NCBI GenBank assembly: GCA_031769625.1
Contig: JAUIMM010000135.1
Location: 2,191,001-2,255,000, forward strand
From: Taudactylus pleione
Lineage: Eukaryota; Chordata; Amphibia; Anura; Myobatrachidae
Direction: 5' to 3'
Length of the DNA stretch: 64,000 bases
The position numbers and the translations under genes are program-made. The notes beneath the pieces were generated by a model, which was not told where the DNA came from, ran no database searches, and worked only from the letters and a program-made list of their open reading frames with translations. Within the stretch, counting starts at the first letter, position 1; each line of letters starts with the position of its first letter. Positions 21,700 to 32,285 of this stretch are shown piece by piece.

Positions 21700-22373
21700 A
21701 AAAAAAAATAAGCCCAAAAACAAGCAACCATCCCAAAAAACAGCAGTATTTTCCTTCCTCCTAGCAACACCCAACCGGGCACCAGAACCAGCACACCACC
21801 AAACACTCTTGTGGACAATGAAAGACCACAACACTGGCAGGAAGGCAGAGCTTCTGCTATCAAATGGATCTAATGACAATAGTGCGCCAATCCAATGTAG
21901 TTCGCTGACCTAAATCCTTCCCCATAAGGGTAGAGAGGGAAAGAGTTGTCTGCAATGGATGCACAGAATTAAATTAGAACTTTTATTATTCTTTAAAATA
22001 AGTACAGTATATCATGATATAGTCCATGAAATATTAAAATAAAGAAATTAAAGTGTTATATAGTTAAGAAAAAGTGTAAATTAAAATAGATTCTCGGTAA
22101 CAATACAGATGTGTTTTTAATATTTTCTGACCTATATGGTAGTATCCTGGATATCTATATATTATTTATTTATCCTATTGCAATTAAATTATGTAAACCA
22201 AATGCCACTCTGTCAGTATTATTTCAAACATTAATTATAGCACTGCGTTAAATGGAGTACATATATGTCCACATATCACAGCATAAGTAGATATGTTCAT
22301 TCACACACAGATGCAGCACCTTATAATACGGAAAGAAAAAACAAACCAAGCAGTTTACCACAGATACACCATA
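21700..22373. other. AT-rich spacer, no recognised feature
   Basis: No coding signal and no clear repeat ends. Runs of AT-rich DNA extend to the next hAT MITE. Confidence 0.4.
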
Positions 22374-22381
22374 CAGACATG

Positions 22382-23330
22382 CAGGGCCGGATTAAGGTCT
22401 GTGGGGGCCCCTATTAAATGTGACAAACTGGGGTTATGCGCAATGGGGACCTTATGCAGAGCCCCCAGTAGTGTCAGTGCCCACAGTGGTAGTGCAGCCA
22501 GTAGTAGTGCCCCCTATGCAATACTCCCATTAGTAGTGCACCCTGTAGTAATGCCCCCAGTAGTAATACTCCTGTAGTTGTGCCCCAAATAGTAATGCCC
22601 CCCAGTAGTAATGGGGCGTGTGCCCAATAGTAATGCCCTAGTAGTAATGCCCCCTGTATAAATCCCCCAGTAGTAATACCCATGTAGTTGTGCGCCCAAT
22701 AGTAATGCCCCCAGTAATCATTCCCCCTTTAGTAGAGCCCTCTGTGGAAATGCCCCCAGTAGTAATGCCCCTCTATTAGTGCCCCCAATACTAATGCTCC
22801 CTCTCTAGTAGAGCCCCCAATAGTAATGCCTCCTGATTAATGCCCCCAGTAGTAATGCCTCCCCCCTCCCCGAGTAATGCCCCAGGTGTAATGCTCAACC
22901 CCCGAGTAAATGTCCCCTGTAGTAATGCCCTCAGTAGGCCGATTGCACTAAAAAAATAAAAATAAAGCTCATACTTACCTTAAGCTAAGCCCCGCGTCCT
23001 CTGCAGTCTGCTCGGCTGCTCCTCTGCACTATGGCAGAGACGTCATGACGTCTCTGCCATAGTTCACTGCGTGAGCCGGAAGCTGGAGCTCACATGAGCT
23101 CAAGCCTCCGACTCCGGCTGCCGCTGCGGGGAGGGAGCCGGGCGCCCGCTGGTTACAGCGGGCGCCTGGTAAATGGAACCTCCCTGCGGCGCCGGGGTTA
23201 GGTTGGCCGGAGGAGGCGGAACTGATTCCGTCTCCTCCAGTCCACTTTAACCTTGATGGGTGTGGGGGCCCTTAACGTGTGGGGGCCCAGGGACGATCGC
23301 CCCTCTCGCCCCCCTGTTAATCCGGCCCTG
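22382..23330. mobile_element. Non-autonomous hAT element (cagggccggattaa ends)
   Basis: Perfect 14-bp terminal inverted repeats (cagggccggattaa and its complement) are flanked by a perfect 8-bp target duplication cagacatg (22374-22381 and 23331-23338), diagnostic of hAT transposition. The interior holds a minisatellite (22440-22935) and a GC-rich, partly palindromic right half. No transposase. Confidence 0.95.
22440..22935. repeat. Minisatellite of agtagtaatgccccc-like units
   Basis: About 25-30 irregular 14-18 bp units (agtagtaatgcccccc and variants) inside the hAT element. Confidence 0.85.
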
Positions 23331-23479
23331 CAGACATGGCAAACAACGTAACAAAGAGAGGGGGAGGGGAACAACGTAGCTAACCAGACCTAAAAACCCT
23401 CGGAGTAAATGCCATCACGCCATATCATATAGTTTAGAAGCCAATTGGGCCCCCGGGGGAAAATAAAAAATTTCTCATA

Positions 23480-24640
23480 GACTCCCGCAGTACGTCGGCG
23501 AGTGGTTTGGCCTTCCGGTGAGCTATGTTGGAGCAAAATAGCTAAATCCGGACGACTATCACGTTGGAACGCAGCAGGACACCACCGACCAAGGGATTAG
23601 ATATCCCCATTTGATAAGCTAGCAGAAGCCGCAGATTAAGCAGCTCCTATTCTAAATGAGCGAGTACCGAACTTGCCCGGCTCGAGCTCTGAGAAAGCCA
23701 AACAACGCTGCAAAAAACATGACAAAACTGGTATTTCGTAACCGGGGATACATCCTTGTGCATCAACCATGCCCCAGCCCATCGTCATGCATCTGCTCAA
23801 AAGCGCACGCCAGCACCACCGGACATACTGCAGGAATGGGATATGGTCGAAGTGAAGCCAGCGACTTCTACGAGCCTGGTCCGCACTGGAGCACTATATA
23901 AGGCCTAGCATTGCTTCCAGGCATATAAATTACATCCCCAATAGTGAGTGGTGGGTCAGCCCTTTTAAAGGAGGCAACTAATTTGCAGACCCAAAAACCG
24001 CTGCATAAAGCGTCATGGCAAAAACCTAATCGAAACAGCAAGCATTCAAAGCTGATAAAAAGAAACTGAAGGGACCGTAGCCAGCAAGTAAAGCAAGCAA
24101 TATGGACATATCAATGGAACTGCAGTCAATCGCTTTTAAGGGTCGACCTGGACCAACCCCTTCAGGCCCGTCATACAATGCAGACAAAATAGACACGCCT
24201 ACTAAAACATGCTGTAACACAGCGAGCGAGCGCTCTGGCTAATACAGATCCCAAATAAAAGACATCATGACTCCCTGCAAGCTCCTACGTGCCTGAGCCA
24301 CCGAAACCAGAAAAACGCTCCCATTCCAGCCAACCCACCTGCTAACAGCGCAAAGCCTTGGGGGCAATGGCCCAAAAAGCTAAATCCTAAATGCCGGCCT
24401 GGTAAACTGCCAAAATAAGGAGGACACTGGTCACCGGCCAAAAACGGCCTGAGGGGCTAATTTCTCGAACGGCACAACTGAACTGTGTAACAGGCACAAG
24501 CCTGGCAAAATGGACATTAAGCAGCAGGCAACACAGAACAATTAATCCTAGCAAACGAACAACCGAAAAAGAGGACGAACTCTGCGGTAAAGCGCATGCA
24601 ATGCGCCCAGGGTGTCGCAACAAAATCATACTCGCATTAC
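23480..24640 (-). pseudogene. Decayed DIRS-type tyrosine recombinase
   Basis: Minus-strand translation, allowing several frame changes and stops, gives the ordered blocks of the tyrosine recombinase found in DIRS-like retrotransposons. RGWSR with a following TLKSD lies at about 24165-24130, FECLLFR at about 24050, and LVASFKRADPPLTIGDVIYM at 23982-23923. VCPVVLACAF lies at 23829-23800, LMHKDVSPVTKYQFCHVF at about 23765-23716, and AYQMGISNPLVGGVLLRSNV at 23620-23561. These correspond to the usual order of the ...SELV..., CPV, DGSPLTRYQF and ...MGIS...GRWRS... regions. The catalytic Arg before SELV appears replaced by Trp, and the H-x-x-R box is degenerate. The upstream open frame 24644-24387 may be the N-terminal part. 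No RT was seen. Crypton-type recombinases are the alternative. Confidence 0.6.
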
Positions 24641-24853
24641 CCAAGCGGTCCCCCAGAGTTCTAAAGCAACCACAATGGGGGACAGCTCAAGCAAACAGCA
24701 TGTTCTTAGTGAACCCCAAGGTGAAGCGCACCACGAACCGTTGAGGTAAGCTCAAAAAGCCAGTCTCGACAGCAGCATCAGTAAAAATGGAGCTGAGTGT
24801 TACTGCAGGAGTACTCAGCCACCTCCCTATGAGGATATAGCTGTAACCAGCGC

Positions 24854-25130
24854 CAGGGCCGTAGCTAGGGTAGTGCGACCGGTGCCATCGCACAGGGCAC
24901 CACAGGTCAGGGGGCACTGTTTGGGCCTGTCAAATTTCTATTTATTATCATTCTTGCTTGTAGCTTCCTCTTATTTCATCCCCAGCATCTCCTGGCCTCT
25001 CCTATCTCTTCCCTGGCCCTTCCACATGAAGCCATGGCCCTTTTTTGGGTGCATTATGTTCCTTTGAAAAATGAATTGGTGCCAATGCTCTTTCTGGCAC
25101 AGGGCACCAAAAAGTCTAGTTACGGCTCTG
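24854..25130. mobile_element. Non-autonomous hAT element (cagggccgtagctag ends)
   Basis: Ends cagggccgtagctag and (complement of right end) cagagccgtaactag are flanked by accagcgc / actagcgc (24846-24853 and 25131-25138), a 7/8 target duplication. A longer copy in the other orientation is at 54528-55332. This copy sits just upstream of the recombinase remnant. Confidence 0.9.
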
Positions 25131-25138
25131 ACTAGCGC

Positions 25139-26800
25139 CACATATGAACGAGGCATATAGGGGCAGCCGTCCTAAGGAGATCCGCCATCGACAGCTGGGG
25201 GCGGTACCAGATTTGGCACGGAAGCATTTTTAGGGTGACGCCCCAAAGTTCTTGAGGGTGGGTTAAAGGGTAGCATGCCGCAAATATAGTGAAAATACAC
25301 GAGTGTAGGTGGTTCCAGTGGAGCATGAAATGGACAGAGGGCGCCATACAGAGTTCCGGAATTCAATGGGCACTACATAGTATGACGGCCGCCTGTTAGT
25401 TTTATCTCGGTTAGTTTGCACTATAATTTAAAGTTACAGCTATTTATTGTTATTTATTTATTATGAGACATGGTTGACAGAACATGAATAGTAGTACTCA
25501 CATTAATATAGGTGCAATGTATATTTGTGAAGTAGGAGCATAGCTGAGAAGGGAGCTTCCCATAGGTGTTCTCACTCCAGTAACAGCTGCTCGGGACAGT
25601 AATTGCAGTAATAAGCTGTGCACCCTGTGGAATTTCACTGTAGCACATGTATTCTGTCAATGTAAGTTAAATGCTCAGAATAAACAATACCATCTCCTCT
25701 ATCGACTGATATCAATGATTCAACAGAGATCTCGGTTAGATACTAGGTACTATACTTAAATAAGGCATTGTCAAAGCAGCCTAACCCTTTAATGTCAGAT
25801 AGCGCATCACTAAAGCGTTCTATTCCCCCAATGTGACCTCAATGCACAGCATAAAACTGCCACTGTTTTGCTGCTCTTCTCTTTGCTCTAGTATTCCCCC
25901 GCAGGTTGGCCATACCCAACTAGCCTAGTTTAGTACAGGGAGTGGGGTGGGGGGGCCTGCCTGCATCTCCCGCTTGGGCAATCCTAACAGCCCTTGTTCG
26001 TAAAGGGACAGGGCTCAGTGGCAAATGCAGAAATTCTACAAAGGGGATTCCAAATGCTTGAATTCAACATTTACTACCAGTAAGAGGGCATAATCAGCAC
26101 TTAAACCAGCTATAATATACATCATACGAATGTACTGAATGAAATAATTCTGGTATATACAGGACCAGCAAACACAGTAAGCCATTATATGCAGAAGTAG
26201 AGCCATCCAGTCTGAGCTGAATCTTTTATTTCACATGGGGGCTCCATTACAGATCATTTGAGCAAGTGAGGGAATCTGGGGGAGGGCAGAAAAAGAAACC
26301 GTGCACTGCCCTGGACATAGATGTATACATTGGACGCCTTGTGTACTGAATAGTGTACTATTCAGTATTAATAATTGATCCTATAGATGCACCCCAAACA
26401 ATGCATGTTTTCCAGATCTCCTAGTCGGTGCACAACAATATTCATTACTGGCTTCCCAATTTTTTACTACTGTCTGACACATTTTAAAGATCAACAGGGA
26501 CTGTAGTGCTAGTTATCTCATTTGTGACACCGAGGGGATCCTAAAAAACATGCAACTTTAGTATTATAGGCTATTTCTATTGTGGTCATCGTGGTGTGGG
26601 CTTGGGGGGGGCAACCATAAACCCTTCCTGCCTATGGGGCTGGCCACTGCAGTCACAAAGATGACATTGACCAGGGGCATTAAGGACTGAGAGGGAGCGC
26701 CCTACGCACTGGCACACCTTGCACAAAGCTGCAGCAGCAGCCCGAGGGAATAGAACTATCATAGGGGTAACCACCCCCGCAGCCCCTATAACATAGGGCA
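25139..26800. other. No recognised gene; possible remainder of the DIRS-like copy at the left
   Basis: 25139-25440 has the same base composition as the recombinase remnant and may be its upstream part. 25440-26800 is mixed unique DNA without ORFs of note. Confidence 0.35.
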
Positions 26801-26859
26801 CTGTGGAGTCAGGGACCAGGATCAGGGGACCCTGAAAAACCCGTAGGGTGCATTAGCAG

Positions 26860-27330
26860 CCCCTCAAACACAAAATGGCGGCCGTGACTGGCGGCGTAGC
26901 CCCGCCCACTGAGCGGGTCCGGATCGTGGGCGTGACCTGCCTGCGACTGGACCCTTACATCTGCAGCATAGAGGCAGCAGCAGGCGCTGCTTGCCTCAAC
27001 ATAAACAGATCGGTATGGCCATCAGACCCGCCGCAGTCCGCATGTGCGGTCGCGGCCTGAGGCCTAAAAGGAGCCTGGCGAAGTAGGGGGTGCAGTGCGG
27101 GACGGTGGCTACTGCTGGCCTCCCCCGACATGGCAGCATTCAAAGCAGAGCTGTTAGCCAAAGCCTCAGTCACGGCTCTGCCTTACAGCGCATGCGCAGC
27201 GACCGCCTCCGACATGCTGATAGTCGAGGTGCGGCGGCTGCGGCAGGGAACAGCACTGGGGGCCTGCTGCCACAGGGATCAGGCTCCCAGGGTGCATATA
27301 GCTTGCCAACCAGGCGGGGGAGGCACATGA
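26860..27330. other. CpG-rich block
   Basis: The interval has many CpGs (aaaatggcggccgtgac, gcgcatgcgcag) in an otherwise AT-rich region. It may be a MITE interior, an LTR or a CpG island. No ORF convinces. Confidence 0.4.
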
Positions 27331-27718
27331 ATAGGAAGGGACATGCTCAGCAGCAAGATTATAAAACAAAGGAGGGGAGGGAGAGCAGGTTAAAGTGAGA
27401 AAAGGAAGAGAAAAGAAAAAATGGAGTAGATGAAGGAAAGAGAAAGGGGGGGAGAGCAGAGGAGCAGTAAGAATGAAAGATAGAGTAAGGACGCTGCTAA
27501 TATGAGAATTACAGCTGCATGTACTTCTCTGTCCTGAAAAACTAGAACAAGAGGCAGATTTATATACATCACTCCATTAGATACTCTTAGACCACTCCCC
27601 ATGAGACATTCATTGGCTGCATAAGACCAGCTACACTTAAAGGGGCAATATCCAACACGTTATTAAACTGGCAACACTCAAAACACTTGTGGTTTATTGT
27701 CCCTCATGCTTGAATGTC

Positions 27719-27875
27719 AATCTTCGGGCTTACGAATATCAGCTTGAAATAAACCCTCATCTGGATTCTTCATACGGTACGTGCCTTACTAGTTGAGTTG
27801 ACAATACAGATAAACACAGAGGAATTATCTCAGGGACCTTACACTTACAGCCTGGTTATTGAGTCAGAATAGTGA
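27719..27875 (+). repeat. BEL/Pao-like LTR end (R-U5-like), left copy
   Basis: The block from aatatcag(c/a)ttgaaataaacc through catctggattcttcatacgg and cttactagttgagttgaca to acagcctggttattgagtca is repeated at 29790-29856 plus 30496-30556. It includes aataaa. Upstream sequence differs between the two copies, so the left LTR may be chimeric or truncated. Confidence 0.6.
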
Positions 27876-28072
27876 AAAGATGGTTGATAAATACTGCTAT
27901 ATACACCAGTAAGCCAGTGGCAGCTTCTGCAGATACAGAGACAATAACAAGCTTGCCTACAGTGTAAGAAGAAATCATCAGTGTGTGCAGCTACACACTA
28001 TAGCATAGATTCTTCTAGCAAACTACAAACTCACTCCAGTATTATTCAGATCCATTCTACCTGTGTGATATC

Positions 28073-29190
28073 ATGGCTGAAGGGAACACTGCACAGCCTG
28101 TTCAAGATGAACAATATCTACAATCAGAACAAGGAGAAGTACTGGATCCCAACCTGCAGTCTAAACGCCTTGCTAAGCCTACGTGGAAGGTTAAAGAGAA
28201 TCTTGAAGGTAGGAAGCATGAAATTTCTTCCGATGTCCTAAACTTATGGCAAAAGTTGCTAAATCATATGTCCACCCTCCCTCAACCTGTTTCTGACATG
28301 TCACCACTAGAGGGAGCCCTAGGACAGCCTTGTTCAGTATATGAGCTTTATAGACTGAAAAGCCAGGAATAAGTAAGCATTCTAAGGAAACTCAATACTC
28401 AGGATTCTTTAGAAGAATTGCAAAGCTTTAATGATCTTAATTTGGATCGAGACAGTTTATTACGTGAAGTTAAATCCAGGATAGCGGCAAGAATCGCACA
28501 ATTACTGCAAACATCATCACATATTTCTGTGTCCACCAGGCGTTCAAAACGATCATCTAAGACACGATGTTCAAAATATTCCGAGCAACTTATAAAGGCG
28601 CGTGCAGAGATGCAGAGACTACCAAATTGCAAGCCGACTTTGCACAAAAAAAGGCAGAAATAAAAGCCAGAGCAGCGCAAAAAGGCAGAAATGGAAGCCA
28701 GTACAGCGCACGAAAAGGCAGAAATGGAAGCCAGTGCAGCACGTGAAAAGCCAGAAATAGAAACTTTAGAGAATAATGTGAGCACGTCACAGCAATGGTA
28801 CAGTTAAAGGTTTAGGAACAAGCTTCCAGTGGAAGTGAAAGGGACAGCATCAGTTTAAGTGAAGTCGATGCAGAGGATTCTCTACACTCAGATCCCTATG
28901 CAATATGCCATATCCAAGGTCAGTACAATGCACAACCACTTCGACATCCTGACCCATTTTCACACATCACAGTGCACCAAGGCCCAACACCTCAACAATC
29001 CCAATATACAAACACCTGGTTGCAAACCAATATGCCAGTAAAGCACCAGGTCCCTGGCAACCACACAGTCCCACATGCAGCGAGACCTATGGTCTTTAAA
29101 CCAGCTCTTAGGCTGAATGTCTATGCAGCCCTGTACCTCCCTATGTCTCTTACCCAGAACACCACAAATAAAATGAACAGCACTACTTAG
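28073..29190 (+). pseudogene. BEL/Pao-like gag remnant
   Basis: The ATG at 28073 opens MAEGNTAQPVQDEQYLQ and the frame runs 99 codons to a stop. The reading continues beyond the stop with SILRKLNTQDSLEELQSF, NDLNLDRDSLLREVKSRIAA and STRRSKRSSKTRCSKYSEQL. A series of charged helical repeats follows (KAEMEAS occurs twice near 28685-28740). Helical ARAE/KAEMEA-type repeats after an SKRSSK linker are typical of gag in BEL/Pao retrotransposons of fish and amphibians. Further stops and frame changes follow. Protease, RT and integrase are absent between here and the right LTR-like block, so the element is internally deleted. The family call rests on pattern memory only. Confidence 0.5.
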
Positions 29191-29454
29191 CCAGCAATTC
29201 CTTGCCCAAAGTCAGAGAAAACAGACTTGTCAGGCTTTGCAAGATACATGGTTTGCCGTGAACTTACTAAGACCGTCCTTACTAGGTTCGACCATATGAC
29301 CGCTGGAATAAAAAACGACTCTAATTTGGTTGGGTTTCCGTGGGTGATACACTCCATCGATTCTCTGTAGCTAGGGTCTGATGTCATCAGCCCTCATTTC
29401 TTCCTGTCTGTAGCTCAGTGTATGGTTGCTGCTATTTCCTATGTGGCTAAAGGA
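29191..29454. other. Remnant of retrotransposon internal region, no gene
   Basis: No clear reading frame. This joins the gag remnant to the dispersed repeat at 29455. Confidence 0.35.
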
Positions 29455-29665
29455 CCTCTGTGACGTATCCACCACGTGACCGCTGCAGGAGGCTGGACCG
29501 CTCCTGTGTTACCATCCACGAGGGCATAGGGGGGGAATAAATATTTGTGGCGAGCGCAGCGAGCCATCGTGCCTGGAGCGTAGCGAGCCCACGAGGGGAC
29601 ACTTTTGGTCCCCCATTAGCATCCCCACCCCTCCCCCTTTCAGGGTGTGACGTCATAGGGCCATC
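29455..29665. repeat. Dispersed repeat with gcgagcgcagcgagc palindromes, copy 2
   Basis: Counterpart of 18380-18625: gtggcgagcgcagcgagcca, a gggggaata block upstream and cgaggggaca. Near the edges it has tgacgtatcc and gtgtgacgtcatagg. Confidence 0.7.
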
Positions 29666-29789
29666 AGCGCTGTATAGTCTAGACCTAACCCTCAGTGTAT
29701 GTCTGCTATTTTAGCTTGCAGTTGCACCTGTTGAGCTCTGCTAAACTATCATCTTTTCACCTACTATGTTATGCATAATTACAAGAATA

Positions 29790-30560
29790 TCAGATTGAAA
29801 TAAACCCTCATCTGGATTCTTCATACGGTACGTGCCTTACTAGTTGAGTTGACACTGTCTGACAAAGGGCCTGATTCAGAGCCGCTCGTAAGCGGCCGTT
29901 CGTTCATTCCGAGCAATGTTTGCCCAACTGCGCATGCGTACGGATCGTAATATGCATGCGCGAACCAGTCAGTGCGGCCGAAAATCGTTTGTTCGCTAGA
30001 TAGCGACTGCCTGCTATTTTGAGTGACAGGAGGAGGCGTATGTGGGTGGTAACAGGGGAAGATGCTTGAAAATGGGGAGTGGAGATCCGAACGCAGGCGT
30101 GCTTAAAGGTCAAAACGGGCGTTTTATGGGTGTGCATAATTAATACAGCAGCGTCATTGACCACGTCACTGGGTTATTTTATAGTCAGAACTGCTCGCAT
30201 GATTGCGGTAGGAAAAACCAACCACAAGAATAGCGAGCAGTTCATACGCTGGTCGATGTACTCGATTAATCTAATAAATAGCGGACATGACGTAGGATGC
30301 GAGCGGCCAGGGGGCGTAGTTTCCAAAAAAACGACTGCAAGTTTTGTTCGCTCGTTCAGACCTAGAGGCGTGAACAGACCGCAAAGAGCGAACGGTTCAT
30401 TTGAATAGCCACCCCCTTTTTCAGAACGAACGACCGCAAATAGCGTCCGGCTCTAAATCAGGCCCTAAGTCTCTTAGTGTAAGTACTGGTTCAATACAGA
30501 TAAACACAGAGGAATTATCTCAGGGACCTTTCACTTACAGCCTGGTTATTGAGTCAGAAT
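29790..30560 (+). repeat. BEL/Pao-like LTR end, right copy, interrupted by a MITE
   Basis: Matches 27740-27875 up to gttgagttgaca, then carries a stretch lacking in the left copy (ctgtctgacaaa, MITE, then agtctcttagtgtaagtact). It rejoins at atacagataaacacagagg through ttattgagtcagaata. Confidence 0.6.
29867..30465. mobile_element. MITE, GGGCCTGATTCAGA family, copy 3
   Basis: Ends gggcctgattcagagcc and (reverse complement) gggcctgatttagagcc; flanks aaa / taa. Inserted in the right LTR-like block. Interior has inverted arms with aagcggccgttcg-like sequence. Confidence 0.85.
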
Positions 30561-30838
30561 ACCTACACCACACAGGGCAGCCCCTGTAAAAAAATATATT
30601 TTTTATGAAGGGCAGCATACCCCTACACCACACAGGGCAGCCCCTGTAAAAATATATTTTTTTTTATGAAGGGCAGCGTACCCCTACACCACACAGGGCA
30701 GCCCCTGTAAAAATTATTTGTATGAAGGGCAACGTACCCCTACACCACACAGGGCAGCACCTGTACAAATTATTTGGATGAAGGGCAGCATACCCCTACA
30801 CCACACAGGGCAGCCCCTGTAAAAATTATTTGGACTGA
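30560..30838. repeat. About 60-bp tandem repeat, five units
   Basis: cctacaccacacagggcagc starts units at about 30560, 30621, 30683, 30738 and 30794; each ends with atgaagggcagc(a/g)tacc after an AT run. Confidence 0.9.
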
Positions 30839-31345
30839 GTATAGTATATACAGTACAGGACAGCACCACTGGACTGGACTGATACAGCAGAGCAGGTCAC
30901 CCCCTGACTGATACAGCAGCACAGCACCGCTGGACTGGACTAATACAGCAGAGCAGGTCACCCCCTGACTGATACAGCAGCACAGCACCACTGGACTGGA
31001 CTGATACAGCAGAGCAGGTACCCCTAGACTGATACAGCAGCACAGCACCACTGGACTGGACTGATACAGCAGAGCAGGTCACCTCCTGACTGATACAGCA
31101 GCACAGCACCGCTGGACTGGACTAATACAGCAGAGCAGGTCACCCCCTGACTGATACAGCAGCACAGCACCACTGGACTGGACTGATACAGCAGAGCAGG
31201 TACCCCTAGACTGATACAGCAGCACAGCACCACTGGACTGGACTGATACAGCAGAGCAGGTCACCTCCTGACTGATACAGCAGCACAGCACCACTGGACT
31301 GGACTGATACAGCAGAGCAGGTATCCCAAGACTGATACAGCAGCC
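30839..31345. repeat. 61-bp tandem repeat, eight units, with three-unit higher order
   Basis: ggactggact(g/a)atacagcag recurs at about 30872, 30933, 30994, 31055, 31115, 31176, 31237 and 31298. Units 2 and 5 share the variant accgctggactggactaat, and the linkers alternate between caccccctg and acccctag, which points to a three-unit block duplicated as a whole. Confidence 0.9.
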
Positions 31346-31591
31346 ACTTTCCCACAGACACTAGACACGTCCTCTCACTACCTCCTCAAGGACTGGAGTG
31401 AAGATGGCGGGGCGGGAGGCGCGAAATGTGCAAAGTCCGGGTCTCGCGAGAATCCGACACCAGGATTATGATGTTTTGCCTCGTTCCAGGAACCAAGTCT
31501 GGCGGGAAAACCCGAGCCAGACTCGGTTCCCGGCTCGGATCGGGGGGGTTTGAATTTCGAAAATCCAAACCCAAACCCGCTCATCCCTAGT
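31346..31591. mobile_element. hAT terminal region B (promoter end only)
   Basis: The block aagatggcggggcggg, atgatgttttgcctcg, then ccaagtctggcgggaaaacc and the end aacccgctcatccctag is the same promoter-end structure as 38190-38388, 2790-3012 and 55737-55930. The repeats at 30560-31345 occupy its promoter-proximal zone. No transposase is attached. Confidence 0.8.
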
Positions 31592-32285
31592 AATATAATA
31601 ATAATAATGTGACATTCGTAAATGGCTGCTACTGTACATTAAGCAACACATAATAACTAGGGGTGTGCACCGGCCACTTTTCGTGTTTTGGTTTTGGATC
31701 TGGATCTTTCTTCGTGTTTTGGATCTGGATTGGTTTTGCCAAAACCACCCTTCCGTGTTTTGGGTTCTGGGTTTTGTGTTTTGGATCTGTATTTTTTTGA
31801 AAAAAAGCATAAAAACAGCTAAAATCACAGAATTTGTAGGTTTTTCTGCTCCTATGCTATTATTAACCTCAATAACCTTAATTTCCACTCATTTCCAGTC
31901 TATTCTGAACACCTCACACCTCACAATAGTGTTTTTATGTCCAAAAGGTTGCACCGAGGTAGCTGGATGACTATGCTAAGCGACACGAGTGGGCGGCACA
32001 AACACGTGACCCATCTAGGCGTGATACTGCAATGGCAGACAGGATGGCAGTTTGAAAAACTAGGCCCCAAACTGTACATAATGCAAAGAAAAAAAAGAGG
32101 TGCAAGATGGAATTGTCCTTGGGCCCTCCCACCCACCCTTATGTTGTATAAACAGGATATGCACACTTTAACAAACCAATCATTTCAGCGCCAGGGTCTG
32201 CCACACAACTGTGGCTGAAATGATTGGTTCGTTTGGGCCCCCACAAAACAAGCTGGCAATTAATGTGTCCCTGCACAAACTGGCT

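Noticed and set aside
23590..23606. gggattagatatcccc as a mitochondrial 12S rRNA insertion
   Set aside because: Only this short motif fits; the surroundings translate as recombinase blocks on the minus strand.
24387..24644. An 85-aa hydrophobic minus-strand ORF as a membrane protein gene
   Set aside because: It adjoins and is collinear with the recombinase remnant and is more simply its decayed upstream part.
30560..31345. Regular 60-bp repeats as a CRISPR array
   Set aside because: Entire units repeat, with no unique spacers; the DNA is vertebrate and the arrays lie in a hAT end.
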